A DNA stretch of 64,000 bases from Flaccisagitta enflata (Eukaryota; Chaetognatha; Sagittoidea; Aphragmophora), in NCBI GenBank assembly GCA_965153355.1, contig OZ231128.1, positions 5,518,001 to 5,582,000 on the forward strand. The letters are read 5' to 3'. A program made the translations under genes and the position numbers. This document shows, in pieces, positions 52,407-63,616 of the stretch. The first letter of the stretch is position 1. Each line of letters begins with the position of its first letter. The notes under the pieces are model-generated. The model had not been told where the DNA came from. It did no database searches and saw nothing but the letters and a program-made list of their open reading frames with translations.

Positions 52407-52544
52407 AGCACTGCTCCCTTCTTTTCCCTCTCCACTCCACTTTCCCCAACCTTCATATATGGATCCCAAACCTAAAACCATCCTTCGCAACCTCCTTTCC
52501 TTCTTTTTTCCATTTCCTATCCTACCCATCCTTTCCTGGCTTTC

Positions 52545-53038
52545 CGATGAAACATTCTCAACTTCAAATCCACTCAACTTCAAATCTCCTCAACTTTAAA
52601 TTCTTCGACTTCAAATCACTTCAACCTCAAATCTCCTCAACTTCAATTCTTGTGGACTTCATATCTCCTCATTTTCCAATCTCCTCAACTTCAAACCTCA
52701 CCAACTTCAAATCCCCTCAACTTCAAATCCCCTCAACTTCAAATCCCCTTAACTTCAAATCTTCTCAACTTCAGATCCTCTCAACTACAAATCCCCTAAA
52801 CTTCAATTCTCCTCCACTTCAAATCTCCTTAACTTCAAATCTCCTCAACTTCAAATCTCCTCAACTTTAAACCTCTCTAACTTCAAATCTCTTCAACTTC
52901 AAGTTCCCTCAACATCAAATCTTCTCAATTTCAAATCTCCTCAACTTCCAATCTTCTCATCTTCAAATCTCCTCTATCTCCAAATCCCCTCAACTTCAAA
53001 TCCCCTCATCTTCAAATCCCCTTAACTTCAAATCTCCT
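52545..53038 (+). repeat. 16-bp tandem array (CTCAACTTCAAATCYC)
   Basis: About 31 units with frequent single-base changes and a 15-bp variant. The plus frame is open for part of it, but no protein family is suggested. Confidence 0.95.
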
Positions 53039-53710
53039 CTCTCCCTTTGTTTTTCTCTCCGTGCCATCTCCTGTCCCACTTTCCCACTTTCTCATGCATA
53101 GATCTTTCATCTTTTTCCCAACCGTAGTAATGCACACTCTGATTTTGACGTAGCGTAAAATTGCGTTATGCGCCACGGGTCATAACTCATGAAAAGTGGG
53201 TCACGTAGCCCTAGCTTAGGGCTAATAATTCACAGCAACTCTATCAAAACTAAGTCACCTCCTTTGTTTACGCTCGAGTGAGTTCAATTTGACGGAGATT
53301 ATTCTGATGATATCTTTAAGCTCATCTTCCCTCTAGTTTTTTTTTTTCATTTTTTTAATCTTCAGAAAATCATTGGCGCACATATCTGGGATTGGGGCCT
53401 TTTTAAAGATTTTTTTTCATAGTTTTTTCACCTCGAATTTCATCGATTTAAGTGAAGAGTAAAAAAATCATTAACAAAACACTTTGAAAAATACATAAAA
53501 AAAAGCCTGCGAATTTCAAACAGGTCATCACATCAACCCAGAGTATACGCGAGTATACAAGGTTTGGGTCAAATGGCGGTCAATGCTGTCAAATATGACT
53601 GCTTTGGGTCCTGTAGCCGCGTGGCAGTACACGGGGACCCAGAAATAAAAGGTCATAGAACAACCAGGCCGGATGCATATGCAAATAAATTTCCGCACAA
53701 ATACGAAATG
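53039..53710. other. No gene recognised
   Basis: Mixed AT-rich sequence with no repeat family recognised. Confidence 0.35.
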
Positions 53711-53720
53711 ACTCTGTATT

Positions 53721-54330
53721 AGCCTGTACCTAAATGACAAAAAGCAATAAAATTAACATTCTACGAGCAGATCATGTTGTGGGACTGTCTCAGGCTTCTA
53801 TTGAAATCAATATTGGCTTTGAGATTCCACTTTAGGTGGCCGCGCCTTACTTTCTATTATCCTTACCCCTATAGGAAATCCAAAATTTCAAAATACTAAA
53901 ATTCCAATTCTGTCTGCAGATTTGGAATCTACAGAAAAAAACTGACAATTGAAAGTGTTTTCCTTTTTTTGATATTCCAACTAGAAGGTGGTCAAAAATG
54001 CTGTTTAATATTGCGAAATATACCTTTCCATTTATTTTTTTATAAAATTGTTGATTTTACCTTTTTTAAGAATCTTTAGCGTGGATTTTGTTAATGATCC
54101 CGAAGGAATCTTGAAAAAAAAGCACTTTCAACAGACAGTTTTTCATGCAGATTTTAAATTTGCTGTCAAAAGTTTGATTTGAGCAATTTGAAATTTTTGG
54201 TTTTCTATTGACCCATGGAAAGTTCAAGGTAAAGCTGAAAATGATGACAATCGTAGCCCAAGACAGCTCCCCAACATGAACTGCTTGTAGAATTTTGATT
54301 TCTTTGGACTTTGTCATTTCAGTACAGGCT
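53721..54330. mobile_element. 610-bp foldback with perfect 10-bp target duplication
   Basis: AGCCTGTACCTAAATGACAA at the left and its near inverse at the right (…TTGTCATTTCAGTACAGGCT). ACTCTGTATT is present on both sides (53711-53720 and 54331-54340). Arms pair further in (CATTCTACGAGCAG... / ...CTGCTTGTAGAAT). Confidence 0.88.
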
Positions 54331-54353
54331 ACTCTGTATTCATTTTTTCTTTT

Positions 54354-55017
54354 TTAGTCGCTACGTTGGTCCGTCGGTTGGTTGGTCGGTCCCCTTTTTG
54401 GGCAGCGGCCCCGAAGGGGTCGATGACCTATGCTTTCAAACATATGGGGATTTTTCTCCTCCTTCTCCTCCTCCTCCTCCTCCTTCTTCTCCATACCCCC
54501 CCTTCCCCCAGCCTCCAGGCCCATTTCTCAGCCTGGAGGCCCATATCCCAGCCTCGAGGCCCAAATTCCAGTCTTGAGGCCCAAATCCCACCCTCAAGGC
54601 CCAAATCCCAATCCCAAGGCCCAGATTCCACAAGACTGGGATTTGGGCCTCGAGCCTGGGATATGGGCCTCCAGGCTGAGATATGGGCCTGGAGGCTGGG
54701 GGGAGGGGAGGTGCGGCGGAAAGGAGGAGGAGGAGGAGGAGGAGTAGAAGGAGGAGAAAATTCCCCACATGTGTGAAATCATAGGTCATCGACCGCATTG
54801 GGGCCGCTGCCCTGCTCCCCCCTCAACTTCAACCACAACCTACTTAAGCAGAGGGCGGGTGCCGCTGACCATCTAACGCTTTTGCGACTATTACTTTTTT
54901 GGCGTTTTTGAGCATTTTGAGCATACAGCTCCTGCTCAGATGCCCTGGTGACCTTCTCCAGCACTGCTCCTGCCCACCCGCACGCGACTAGGGTAGCCAT
55001 GTATCCGGCCTTGTTCC
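54354..55017 (-). mobile_element. Family L-A element split by a family G foldback
   Basis: Reverse 3' end (TTTTAGTCGCTACG, GTCCGTCGGTTGGTTGGTCG) at 54354-54393; the remainder from CTCCTGCTCAGATGCCCTGG to GTATCCGGCCTTGTT at 54925-55017. The segment between is the family G copy. Confidence 0.75.
54398..54894. mobile_element. Family G foldback inside a family L-A copy
   Basis: GGGCAGCGGCCCCGAAGGGG then TCGATGACCTATGCTTTC at the left; inverse at 54770-54812; internal 19-20-bp GAGGCCCAAAT units; tail TACTTAAGCAGAGGGCGGGT, CCGCTGACCATC and AACGCTTTTGCGACTATT. Confidence 0.85.
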
Positions 55018-55055
55018 ACCTAGTTCTTGATTTTTGTAACTATTTGAATGAACTT

Positions 55056-55316
55056 TGTAGTCGCGTACTACGCGACTCAAGGGTGGTTTGGGGGTACAGG
55101 AGTTGAGATGGGGAATTTTTCTTGATAGGTGGTGACTTAGAGCTATTGTGTGGGTGGAAAGGGGTGGTTTGGGGGTGCTGCAGTTGAGATGGTTAATTCT
55201 ACTTGATAGGTGGTGATTTAAAGCTATTGTGTGGGTGGAAAGGGGTGGATTTGGGGTGCTGGAGATGAGATGGGTAATTTTACTTGATAGGTGGTGATTT
55301 AGAGCTATTGTGACGC
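55056..55316 (+). repeat. Family L-type hairpin followed by three 82-bp tandem units
   Basis: TAGTCGCGTACTACGCGACT (hairpin, 55058-55078), then units starting GGGTGGTTTGGGG at 55081, 55162 and 55243, each with TTGATAGGTGGTGA and TTAGAGCTATTGTG. Confidence 0.85.
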
Positions 55317-55474
55317 GGTTGGCGGCATTCAATCAGAAATTCAATCTAGTTTCAGAATCTTTTCATGTCTTTTTTTCATATGAATTTTTTAGCCACGCGC
55401 ACGCGACTCTATGACCCGCTCCGTCCGTCAGTCGGTTGGTCTGTCGGTCCATCCGTCGGTGCGTCCATCACGCT

Positions 55475-55821
55475 TACCGTATTTCTTGTAATTAGCGCCC
55501 TGGGCGCTTTCCAAATTAAAATGAGACATTGCTATTTTTAACCTGTAATTAGCGCCCCCTTAGTAACCTATATGTACATAATTTTACATCAAATTCATTT
55601 TTTTGGCAAATCTATTATATTTCAATGCAGTAAAATACTAAAGAATTGAATTCTGATGTATTACAGGCAATATTTCATGTGATTTTTGTAAAAAAAAAAT
55701 CAGTTCAAAAAAAATTAAAAGAATTTTTCACATAAAAAAATAATTTGTCATTAACTCATTCTCTCATCAAAAGGGGGGGGGCGCTAATTAGAGGGGGGCG
55801 ATAAATGCAAGAAATACGGTA
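55475..55821. mobile_element. 347-bp foldback, TACCGTATTTCTTG termini
   Basis: TACCGTATTTCTTG is perfectly inverted at the right end; subterminal TAATTAGCGCCC / GGGCGCTAATTA repeats occur in both arms. GCT flanks both sides, a possible short target duplication. Confidence 0.85.
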
Positions 55822-55998
55822 GCTTTTTTTCGTCATTTAAGTCATTCTAGTTTTAGGAGGAAATCAAGAAAAGATGAAGACGGACTCACCCAGGGTCTTT
55901 TAAAAAACAATTCAGGGGGATATGAGAGGTCAAAACGCACAATTTGAAATGTTCACTCAATACTTTTATAAATGTTAATGTTTCCATTCAGGTATTCC

Positions 55999-56022
55999 CT
56001 GATGAAGGCTGTTTGGTCGAAA
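55999..56022 (+). ncRNA. Degenerate hammerhead-ribozyme-like motif (possible Penelope-like remnant)
   Basis: CTGATGA (55999-56005) and CGAAA (56018-56022) are the conserved core boxes, with GGC/GTC as a possible short stem II between them. Position 10.1 lacks a good partner and stems I and III are not clear. Hammerheads of this kind are known in Penelope-like element repeats, but this copy may be inactive. Confidence 0.3.
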
Positions 56023-56295
56023 TATATTGGGAGAATCATTCATGTATTTTAAGTTATTTCAAGACAATTTACATAAGTCTTTTTGTCTTCTGGTCTTATG
56101 GTGTTAAAAACCGCACGCGACTGTAAGGTGTTGGCCTTGTTATTCTACTCTCACTCGGTCGTCCGAATTTCATTACAGCACGATCTCATTGTATCTTTCC
56201 ATTTTGGACATTAAGCTCCAGCTGCAAATTTATGCGCCATTGGACAATCATTTCTATTTTCCAGCAAAGACATTTTTGGGCGATTGTGGAACTAA

Positions 56296-56567
56296 GGGCG
56301 CGTTTCTAGTCACAGACAACCGCATTTTTAACGGGCAACCTGGTCGTGCACTACGTTTGTTTGCTCGCACCGCTCACTCCACTTACTTGCTCCGCAGGGC
56401 TACGCTTTGCTACGCTATGCTTGCTTTGCTCGCTCCCTTTGTTCACGGGCTTGCTCACTCATTTCACTCACTCCCTCGTGGGACTGTGAAATCTACAAAT
56501 TTGTGTTCACACTGTAAACGCGTTCAATGGGAAAAACGCGTTTTTCATTTTCACTAGAAACACGCCC
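56296..56567. mobile_element. Family T element
   Basis: GGGCGCGTTTCTAGTCACAG start and TTCACTAGAAACACGCCC end; interior CGCTCACTCC/TTTGCTCGC repeats and a TGTGTTCACACTGTAAACGC block. Confidence 0.85.
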
Positions 56568-56861
56568 TAAGAATCTCAATTCATTGAGAGACGAGGGAAG
56601 CATTTGTTATTTGCCACACAGACATTTGTTATTTTGCTTTGTACAGACATTTGTTATGGGTCGTATTTAAATAAAGCAAAAGAAACATCGTTCCCATGAG
56701 CGATCGCTATAGCAAGTAGAAAGGAAAGTATGAAATAAACACTTTCCGTTGTTTACCAACAAACGATAAAATCTGTCATCGATTACTTGCTAGCGAGCAA
56801 AACAATCAAAATGGTAATTCAAAAGTTCTCTGGATAAATGTCACCATGGGACCCCATTTAT

Positions 56862-56930
56862 GGGCAGCGGCTCTGAAAGGGCCGATGACCTATGCTATCA
56901 TACATATTGGGAAATTTCATCATCTTTCTT
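56862..56930 (+). mobile_element. Family G single-arm fragment
   Basis: GGGCAGCGGCTCTGAAAGGG then CCGATGACCTATGCTATCA, without array or second arm. Confidence 0.75.
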
Positions 56931-56935
56931 TGTTT

Positions 56936-57273
56936 TAACCTCGGCGACATAGAAATGGTGGATTTTTAAAATAAAACAAGATTCTATCTACCTCAATTCA
57001 AGAAATTCAAGATTTTTAATGCCTCAAAAAAAGGTCAAGATTGTTATTTTGGGTTTTATGCTGCTGAACTGACTTATTATATTCAGTATTCAAGCATTTA
57101 TAACAATAAAATTCAGAAATAAAAGCACATTGAAACAGCTGAGCAAACATTCCTATCAAATGAAAGATTATTTGAAGAGCTTTCCAACCATCACCGATTT
57201 TAACAAGTTTTTATTAGATTGGGATAGATAGACTCTGTTTTGAAAAATTCGCCATTTTTTGTCGTCAAGGTTA
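56936..57273. mobile_element. 338-bp foldback element
   Basis: TAACCTCGGCGACATAGAAA at the left, diverged inverse at the right (…TTTTTTGTCGTCAAGGTTA); AAAACAAGATTCTATCTA pairs with TAGATAGACTCTGTTTT. Confidence 0.7.
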
Positions 57274-57602
57274 CTTGGCTGCGAAAACCTTGGTGCTCAC
57301 AACTTAGCTCACTAATCCCAGTCTCAAGGATGTATTTCCTACCTCAAGGATCTTATTCCTGCCTCAAGGAACTTAACTCAGCTTAAAAGATCTAATTATA
57401 TATATGATCTTTCATTCGTGTTTGAATACTGAAACACAGAACGTACATCAACATACAGCTAAACTACTTCAGCTCAACAACTATGGCCACGAGGCCCTGC
57501 ACCTATCCTTTTTGCTCAAATCACAGTCTTAATTAGCGCAACAGCTTCTTTGGCGGCCACCCCTCTCACTGTCACATACTTTTGTTGTACACATACTCTG
57601 AA

Positions 57603-60146
57603 GCAGGCCTCCTGATTTTGGAGCAGGGAGCAGCGCCGCTTCTCGGCAGGGAAAGGGGGATGTCGGCAGGTCCCAAAGATGGAAGAAGAAGAAGAAGAAG
57701 AAGAAGAAGAAGAAGAAGAAGAAGAAGAAGAAGAAGAAGAAGAAGAAGAAGAAGAAGAAGAAGAAGGAGAACGAGGAAAAGAAGAAGAAAAAGAAAAAGA
57801 AAAAGAAAAAGAAAAAGAAAAAGAAAAAGAAAAAGAAAAAGAAAGAAAAGACAAAGAAAGAGAAGGAGAAGGAAAAAATCGAAATGGAAATGATGGTAAT
57901 TGCAGTCAGCATTGATATCATTTGCATATTGTAGTTTTTTGATGACTGCTTTTGTGTAACTTGGTTGATTGAGAGGACTGTGAGTTTGAATTAAGGATAT
58001 ATTAAGAACTTGATCCTTAATGTTGTGAACAAAAAATAAGGAAAATCTTAATCGCATGTAAAACTTATCAACATTGTCATGTTTCATGTAGCCACCCGCC
58101 AAAAAGTGGATATCAATGATAGAAGTACAGAAAAAACCTCTGGCCTTTGAGATCTTCCTTGATTTACCCATGGGCTAATGCCGGGGTGAAGGCCAGCGTT
58201 GGCGTGGCTGGAATTTGTGGGTAGTTGCTAGACCCAAGTTAACTTGTCGCGCTGTTCCAGTGGGATTTGGTTATGGAAGGCAACCCCTTATATCATTTAC
58301 TGACCCCCACTCTTAAGTTAAGTCGGCAGCGGTCAGGGGAAAAGTTTTGCTTGTCGACAGTAAAGAACAATCAAGAGGCCTGCTCTGAAGAAAGGGGTAA
58401 CGTGGGCCTTTTAACGCTTTTGCCACTAATGTTGTTGAATGTAAGTCGTTGTGACCTCGTCAAAGCAGTGGTATCAAGCTTAGGTACTCTCTCTCTCTCT
58501 CTCTCTCTGTCGGCAGGTCCCAAAGATGGAAGAAGAAGAAGAAGAAGAAGAAGAAGAAGAAGAAGAAGAAGAAGAAGAAGAAGAAGAAGAAGAAGAAAAA
58601 GAAGAAGAAAAAGAAGGAGAAGGAGGAAAAGAAGAAGAAAAAGAAAAAGAAAAAGAAAAAGAAAAAGAAAAAGAAAAAGAAAGAAAAGACAAAGAAAGAG
58701 AAGGAGAAGGAAAAAATCGAAATGGAAATGATGGTAATTGCAGTCAGCATTGATATCATATGCATATTGTAGTTTTTTGATGACTGCTTTTGTGTAACTT
58801 GGTTGATTGAGAGGACTGTGAGTTTGAATTAAGGATATATTAAGAACTTAATCCTTAATGTTGTGAACTAAAAATAAGGAAAATCTTAATCGCATGTAAA
58901 ACTTATCAACATCGTCATGTTTCATGTAGCCACCCGCCAAAAAGTGGATATCAATGATAGAAGTACAGAAAAAACCTCTGGCCTTTGAGATCTTCCTTGA
59001 TTTACCCATGGACTGATGCCGGGGTGAAGGCCAGCGTTGGCGTGGCTGGAATTTGTGGGTAGTTGCTAGACTCGTCGCGCTGTTCCAGCGGGATTTGGTT
59101 GTGGAAGGCAACCCCTTATATCATTTACTGACCCCCACTCTTAAGTTAAGTCGGCAGCGGTCAGGGGAAAAGTTTTACTTGTCGACAGTAAAGAACAATC
59201 AAGAGGCCTGCTCTGAAGAAAGGGGTAACGTGGGCCTTTTAACGCTTTTGCCACTAATGTTGTTGAATGTAAGTCGTTGTGACCTCGTCAAAGCAGTGGT
59301 ATCAAGCTTAGGTACTCTCTCTCTCTCTCTCTGTTGGCAGGTCCCAAAGATGGAAGAAGAAGAAGAAGAAGAAGAAGAAGAAGAAGAAGAAGAAGAAGAA
59401 GAAGAAGAAGAAGAAAAAGAAGAAGAAAAAGAAGGAGAAGAAGAAAAAGAAAAAGAAAAAGAAAAAGAAAAAGAAAAAGAAAGAAAAGACAAAGAAAGAG
59501 AAGGAGAAGGAAAAAATCGAAATGGAAATGATGGTAATTGCAGTCAGCATTGATATCATTTGCATATTGTAGTTTTTTGATGACTGCTTTTGTGTAACTT
59601 GGTTGATTGAGAGGACTGTGAGTTTGAATTAAGGATATATTAAGAACTTAATCCTTAATGTTGTGAACTAAAAATAAGGAAAATCTTAATCGCATGTAAA
59701 ACTTATCAACATCGTCATGTTTCATGTAGCCACCCGCCAAAAAGTGGGTATCAATGATAGAAGTACAGAAAAAACCTCTGGCTTTTGAGATCTTCCTTGA
59801 TTTACCCATGGGCTGATGCGGGGGGGGGAAGGCCAGCGTTGGCGTGGCTGGAATTTGTGGGTAGTTGCTAGACCAAAGTTAACTCGTCGCGCTGTTCCAG
59901 CGGGATTTGGTTGTGGAAGGCAACCCCTTATATCATTTACTGACCCCCACTCTTAAGTTAAGCCGGCAGCGGTCAGGGGAAAAGTTTTGCTTGTTGACAG
60001 TAAAGAACAATCAAGAGGCCTGCTCTGAAGAAAGGGGTAACGTGGGCCTTTTAACGCTTTTGCCACTAATGTTGTTGAATGTAAGTCGTTGTGATCTCGT
60101 CAAAGCAGTGGTATCAAGCTTAGGTACTCTCTCTCTCTCTCTCTCT
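57603..60146 (+). repeat. Three tandem copies of a 0.82-0.85 kb unit
   Basis: Units start at GGCAGGTCCCAAAGATGG at about 57665, 58512 and 59336 (spacing 847 and 824). Each holds a (GAA)n block, then GAAAAA/AGAAAAAGA, AATGGAAATGATGGTAATTG, ATCATTTGCATATTGTAG and GTAGCCACCCGCCAAAAAGT. Next come CTGGCCTTTGAGATCTTCC, GGTCAGGGGAAAAG, TTTTAACGCTTTTGCCACTA and a short CT run that joins the next unit. Units 2 and 3 are nearly identical outside the microsatellites. A left partial copy adds 57603-57664. Confidence 0.93.
57679..57880 (+). repeat. (GAA)n and (GAAAAA)n microsatellite, unit 1
   Basis: The longest of three homologous purine blocks (others at 58527-58720 and 59350-59510). Glu, Arg and Phe runs in the frames are artefacts. 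Confidence 0.97.
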
Positions 60147-60960
60147 TGTTCTCTCTCTCTTTCTCTCTCTTTGGTCTTTCTTTTGTCGCCATATTAACCA
60201 TTATTCCAACGGTCCATTAGACGAAATGTCAGCGAAATTTGGGAAGAAACACGATCGATTTGTCAGATGGCTTTTTAAGACCAAGCAGGAGTTATATGAC
60301 CGGCTTGGCCGGCCCCAACCATTGACTGGTCATGCAGGAAACAAAGCTCAGTCGGCCAACGGAAACAAATGAAAAGAAAAAAAAATGGCGGCGTAATATA
60401 AGTGATGCGTAACTCTGCCTAAACTTACCCGCTAACGACAGAAGTGTGTAACGACGTTCTAAAAAGTGGATCATCGATGATTTCAAATATGATTCGAGTC
60501 TTGGGTAAAGAATTTGCTCATATTATAATGAAACAAAAAATTGTGACATTTCGATTTGTACCATTTCGATACCAAATTAAAATGAAACAAGTGTTATGAT
60601 ATTCATAATCATGTCATTTCGATACCGATATGCTGCAATCTATGAGTTTTTGACACATTGAAAATGAAAGCTGCTATGACGCCCTGAAAATAGGCAAGGT
60701 TCTGTCACAGTCGCTGAGGGGGATGAAAGAAAGCGAATTGTACTTTAAAGGGGCTTAGAATTTGCATCTCCCACAGGTGGAATTACTTTACAAGCGGGTT
60801 CGTTAAGGGGGGATCAAATGTATGAGGAAATGGCTCATGACAATCCATGTAGACTCGTGAGAGATTAGATAAATCCCGATTTAATGGCGACGAATAGACG
60901 ATAACATATCCCCAATGACATCGCCGACGATGAAATGACCAGCTAAGTCAGCCAACTAAG
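60147..60960. other. No gene recognised
   Basis: Mixed sequence. A 48-codon frame (60226-60372) has protein-like composition but no recognised family. Confidence 0.35.
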
Positions 60961-61216
60961 GGCGTGTTTCTAGTGACGACAACAAACTCGATTGTTCCTG
61001 TTGAACGCTTTTACAGCGTGAACACATATTCATGAATTTTAACCATCCTATGAGGGAGTGAGCAAAGTGAGCAAACCTGTGAATGGAGCAAGTAGGCGAG
61101 CAAAGCAGAGCGGAACGCTGCAAAGGGTTTGGGCAGAGTGAGTGGTGCGAGCAAACAAACATAGCGAGTGACTGAGTAGCCCGTTAAAAGCGCAATTGTC
61201 TCTGACTAGAAACGCG
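60961..61216. mobile_element. Family T element (256 bp) with about 20-bp flanking direct repeats
   Basis: GGCGTGTTTCTAGTGACGAC start and CTCTGACTAGAAACGCG end. AGCTAAGTCAGCCAACTAAG (60941-60960) and AGCTAGGTCAGCCAACAAAG (61217-61236) flank the element with two differences. Confidence 0.85.
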
Positions 61217-61419
61217 AGCTAGGTCAGCCAACAAAGTCAGCCTACTTATCATTTCATAGCGTCGCGTGATTTCTCCATTAAGCTTCTCTTGATAGTATCC
61301 AGCTTTCAGGTTCCAACTCGGTCGAAGCCAGTCAGGGAGGCAGAAATGAGCTTTTAATTATTCATGGGAAATAAATACTATGTATGGATACTGCATAAAA
61401 AAACATGATGGTTGAGGGC

Positions 61420-62140
61420 GTTTAAAGAAGAAGAAGAAGAAGAAGAAGAAGAAGAAGAAGAAGAAGAAGAAGAAGAAGAAGAAGCACAAGTTGAAGACTT
61501 AGAATAATAAGAAGAATAAGATGAATAATAAGAGGAAGAAGAAGAAGAATAAGAGGAAGCAGAATATGAAGATAAGATAGTTAATAGCTAATAATAGAAT
61601 AAGAAGAATAATAAAGAAGAAGAAGAAGAATAGAAGAAGAAGATGGAGATATTGAAGAAGGAAAAGAAAAAGAAAAGAAAAAGAAAAGAAAATAAAAAAA
61701 GAAAAGAAAAGAAAAAAGAAGAAGAATAATAATAAGAAGAAGAATAAGATGAATAAGAATAAGAACATTTAAGATCATAATAATAATAAAGAAGAAGAAG
61801 AAAAACAATAAGAAAAAAGAAAAGAAAAGAAAAAGTTAGCTATAATGAGTAATGATAATGAGAAATATAGAAAGAAAAAGAAGCAGAAAAAGAAGAAGAA
61901 AAGAAAGAAAAAGAAAAAGAAAAAGGAAAGAACAACAATATCAACAACAACAACAACAAATAAAACGACAACAACAACAAATAAATAACAAATAACAACA
62001 ACAATAAATAAATAAACAACAATAAATAAATAAAAAAATGAATGAATAAATAACAACAAACAACAACAACAACAACAACAAATAACAACAACAACAACAA
62101 CAACAACAAGAACAAGACAGCAACAACAACGACAGAAACA
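61420..62140 (+). repeat. A-rich compound microsatellite: GAA, AATAAG, GAAAA, CAA, AATA
   Basis: GAA 61421-61482, then mixed AATAAGAAG, AAGAAAAG, CAACAA and AAATAA repeats. Phe, Leu, Val and Cys-rich minus frames are artefacts. Confidence 0.95.
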
Positions 62141-62369
62141 AAAAGAACATAAGGAACAGGCGGTTTTGGGCAAGGGCGGGGTTTTGGCCTTGGCGTAAAA
62201 ACTGCCCTTTAGCGTCATATGTATTGATCGACAGACAGTTGGAAGGGCAAAATGAAACGGAGAAACGGACGAACCGACAAAATGATAACAATACAAACCC
62301 AACACCGAAAATAACCTGTCTAGAAATGGCTCTCCGCTTTGATGCGCTTTGGCTTGTTACTAAGGGCAA

Positions 62370-62475
62370 AACTATAAATTATGGCTTGACCGACCTAGTG
62401 ACGGACGTACCGACTGAAGGACCAACGGATCAACATACCAAGTTTTTTAGTCGCTTGTACTCGACTAAATACTAT
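62370..62475 (+). mobile_element. Family L 3' fragment
   Basis: TGACCGACCTAGTGACGGAC then GGACCAACGGATC, TTTTTTAGTCGCTTGTACTCGACTAAA. The hairpin stem is partly decayed. Confidence 0.6.
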
Positions 62476-62622
62476 GTGTAAAGAAAGAAGAGCCGAGAAA
62501 GAATATGCGAAGTAGACGAGGGGGGTTTATGATGGCCTTGAGGTGTAGTTCTCACCCCGCCCAGATAATATCTAGTTAATAACGCGAGTCCTTCCATTTA
62601 ACGATTTGCAAGAAAGAGAGAG

Positions 62623-62785
62623 AACAAGGCCGGATACACGGCTACCCGTGGTCGACAGGTGGGCAGGGTCGGAAATGCAGTATTTGAGGTCAACAGACCA
62701 TTTGGTCATGGAGTAGAGAAAAAATAAAACTATGAAAAAGTAAAGTCAGACCACAGAATCATCCTCATTGACGGACAAAGGGTAG
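62623..62785 (+). mobile_element. Family L-A element, 3' end decayed
   Basis: AACAAGGCCGGATACACGGC then TACCCGTGGTCGACAGGTGG and the TTGAGGTCAACAGACCATTTGG block; the GACC tract and hairpin are degraded (TTGACGGACAAAGGGTAGAG). Confidence 0.8.
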
Positions 62786-63448
62786 AGCTGCAGGATGATC
62801 AAAAGAGGAGAGACATTTCCACTTGAGAATAACTACATCTGAATTGAATGATAAATTTGAATTATAATATATATCGCAATGCCTGATGTTGCGGGATTGT
62901 AGACAGCCGATAACGTCTGTCTAGATTTTTACAGTAGTATATAGTCATGTGACAAAACATAATAGTATACAGATTTAGTACTACTGATTTTGATTCAACA
63001 TGCTTATTAAGAACATAATATCGCATGCAACAACCAAATGCGTTTAATAATAATTGTGTCGTAATGTTACAAATTCAAAGCATTACAGCCAGCTGTAAAT
63101 TTTCACCAACTGCTGTTGAACAGCAACATTTTGTTTGTTACAGCCAGCTGTAACTTGAGCAACTGATTATCGCATACAATATTTTGTTTTTGAGCAGTAT
63201 ATTGAATCGAAGCCAGTGGTATATACCTATAGTGTTTTGTCCACTGACTGGTATAAGCGGCCTAAAGACAAGAACCTCAAGGTCTCGAAGGCCAGAACCT
63301 GAGTCCCAGAGGCAAAAACATAGGACCTCTGACCAGGATTTAGTATTTTAGCTAAGATTTGGACTATTTTGGCTTGGATTTGGGCTCGTGTGGAGGGATT
63401 TGGGCCATTTTGCTTGGAATGGGGCGACGTGGCGTGGAATTCGACAAT
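62786..63448. other. No gene recognised; paired palindromes
   Basis: TTACAGCCAGCTGTAA near-palindromes occur at about 63083 and 63135, with GCTGTTGAACAGC between them. From 63230 GGATTTGGGC-type motifs recall the family G array. Confidence 0.4.
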
Positions 63449-63533
63449 GCAGCCTAGACAAGGGGTATCATGGTTATATTTGAGAGATGAAAGAAAACAT
63501 TCGATACACCATGCAGAGCCTAGACAAGGGGTG
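63449..63533 (+). repeat. Direct repeat pair near the edge open frame
   Basis: ATGCAGCCTAGACAAGGGGT and ATGCAGAGCCTAGACAAGGG lie about 60 bases apart. Confidence 0.75.
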
Positions 63534-63604
63534 ATCAACTAGTTATACGTATTGGAGAAAAAGACCATGGAAATTCATAATGAGACCCTCTCAAGAAGGT
63601 CTGT

Positions 63605-63614
63605 NNNNNNNNNN
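63605..63614. other. Assembly gap (10 N)
   Basis: Run of ten N. The number may be a placeholder, so reading frame across it cannot be inferred. Confidence 1.
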
Positions 63615-63616
63615 TC

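Larger units (their letters stand above)
55387..56142 (-). mobile_element. Family L-B element with a nested foldback
   Basis: Reverse 3' end TTTTTAGCCACGCGCACGCG then CCGTCAGTCGGTTGGTC; GTCATTTAAGTCATTCTAG array at about 55830; reverse leader CCGCACGCGACTGTAAGGTG then TTGGCCTTGTT ending at 56142. 55475-55821 is an insertion. Confidence 0.7.

Noticed and set aside
57572-58171. Minus-strand frame with LQYANDI, reminiscent of the reverse transcriptase YADD box
   Set aside because: The two catalytic Asp context is broken and the residues after it (DADCNYHHFHFD) do not match any reverse transcriptase; related copies carry frameshifts. An HMM search against RT profiles would decide.
60226-60372. 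48-codon frame with protein-like composition
   Set aside because: Too short, no homology recognised, no splice or promoter support.
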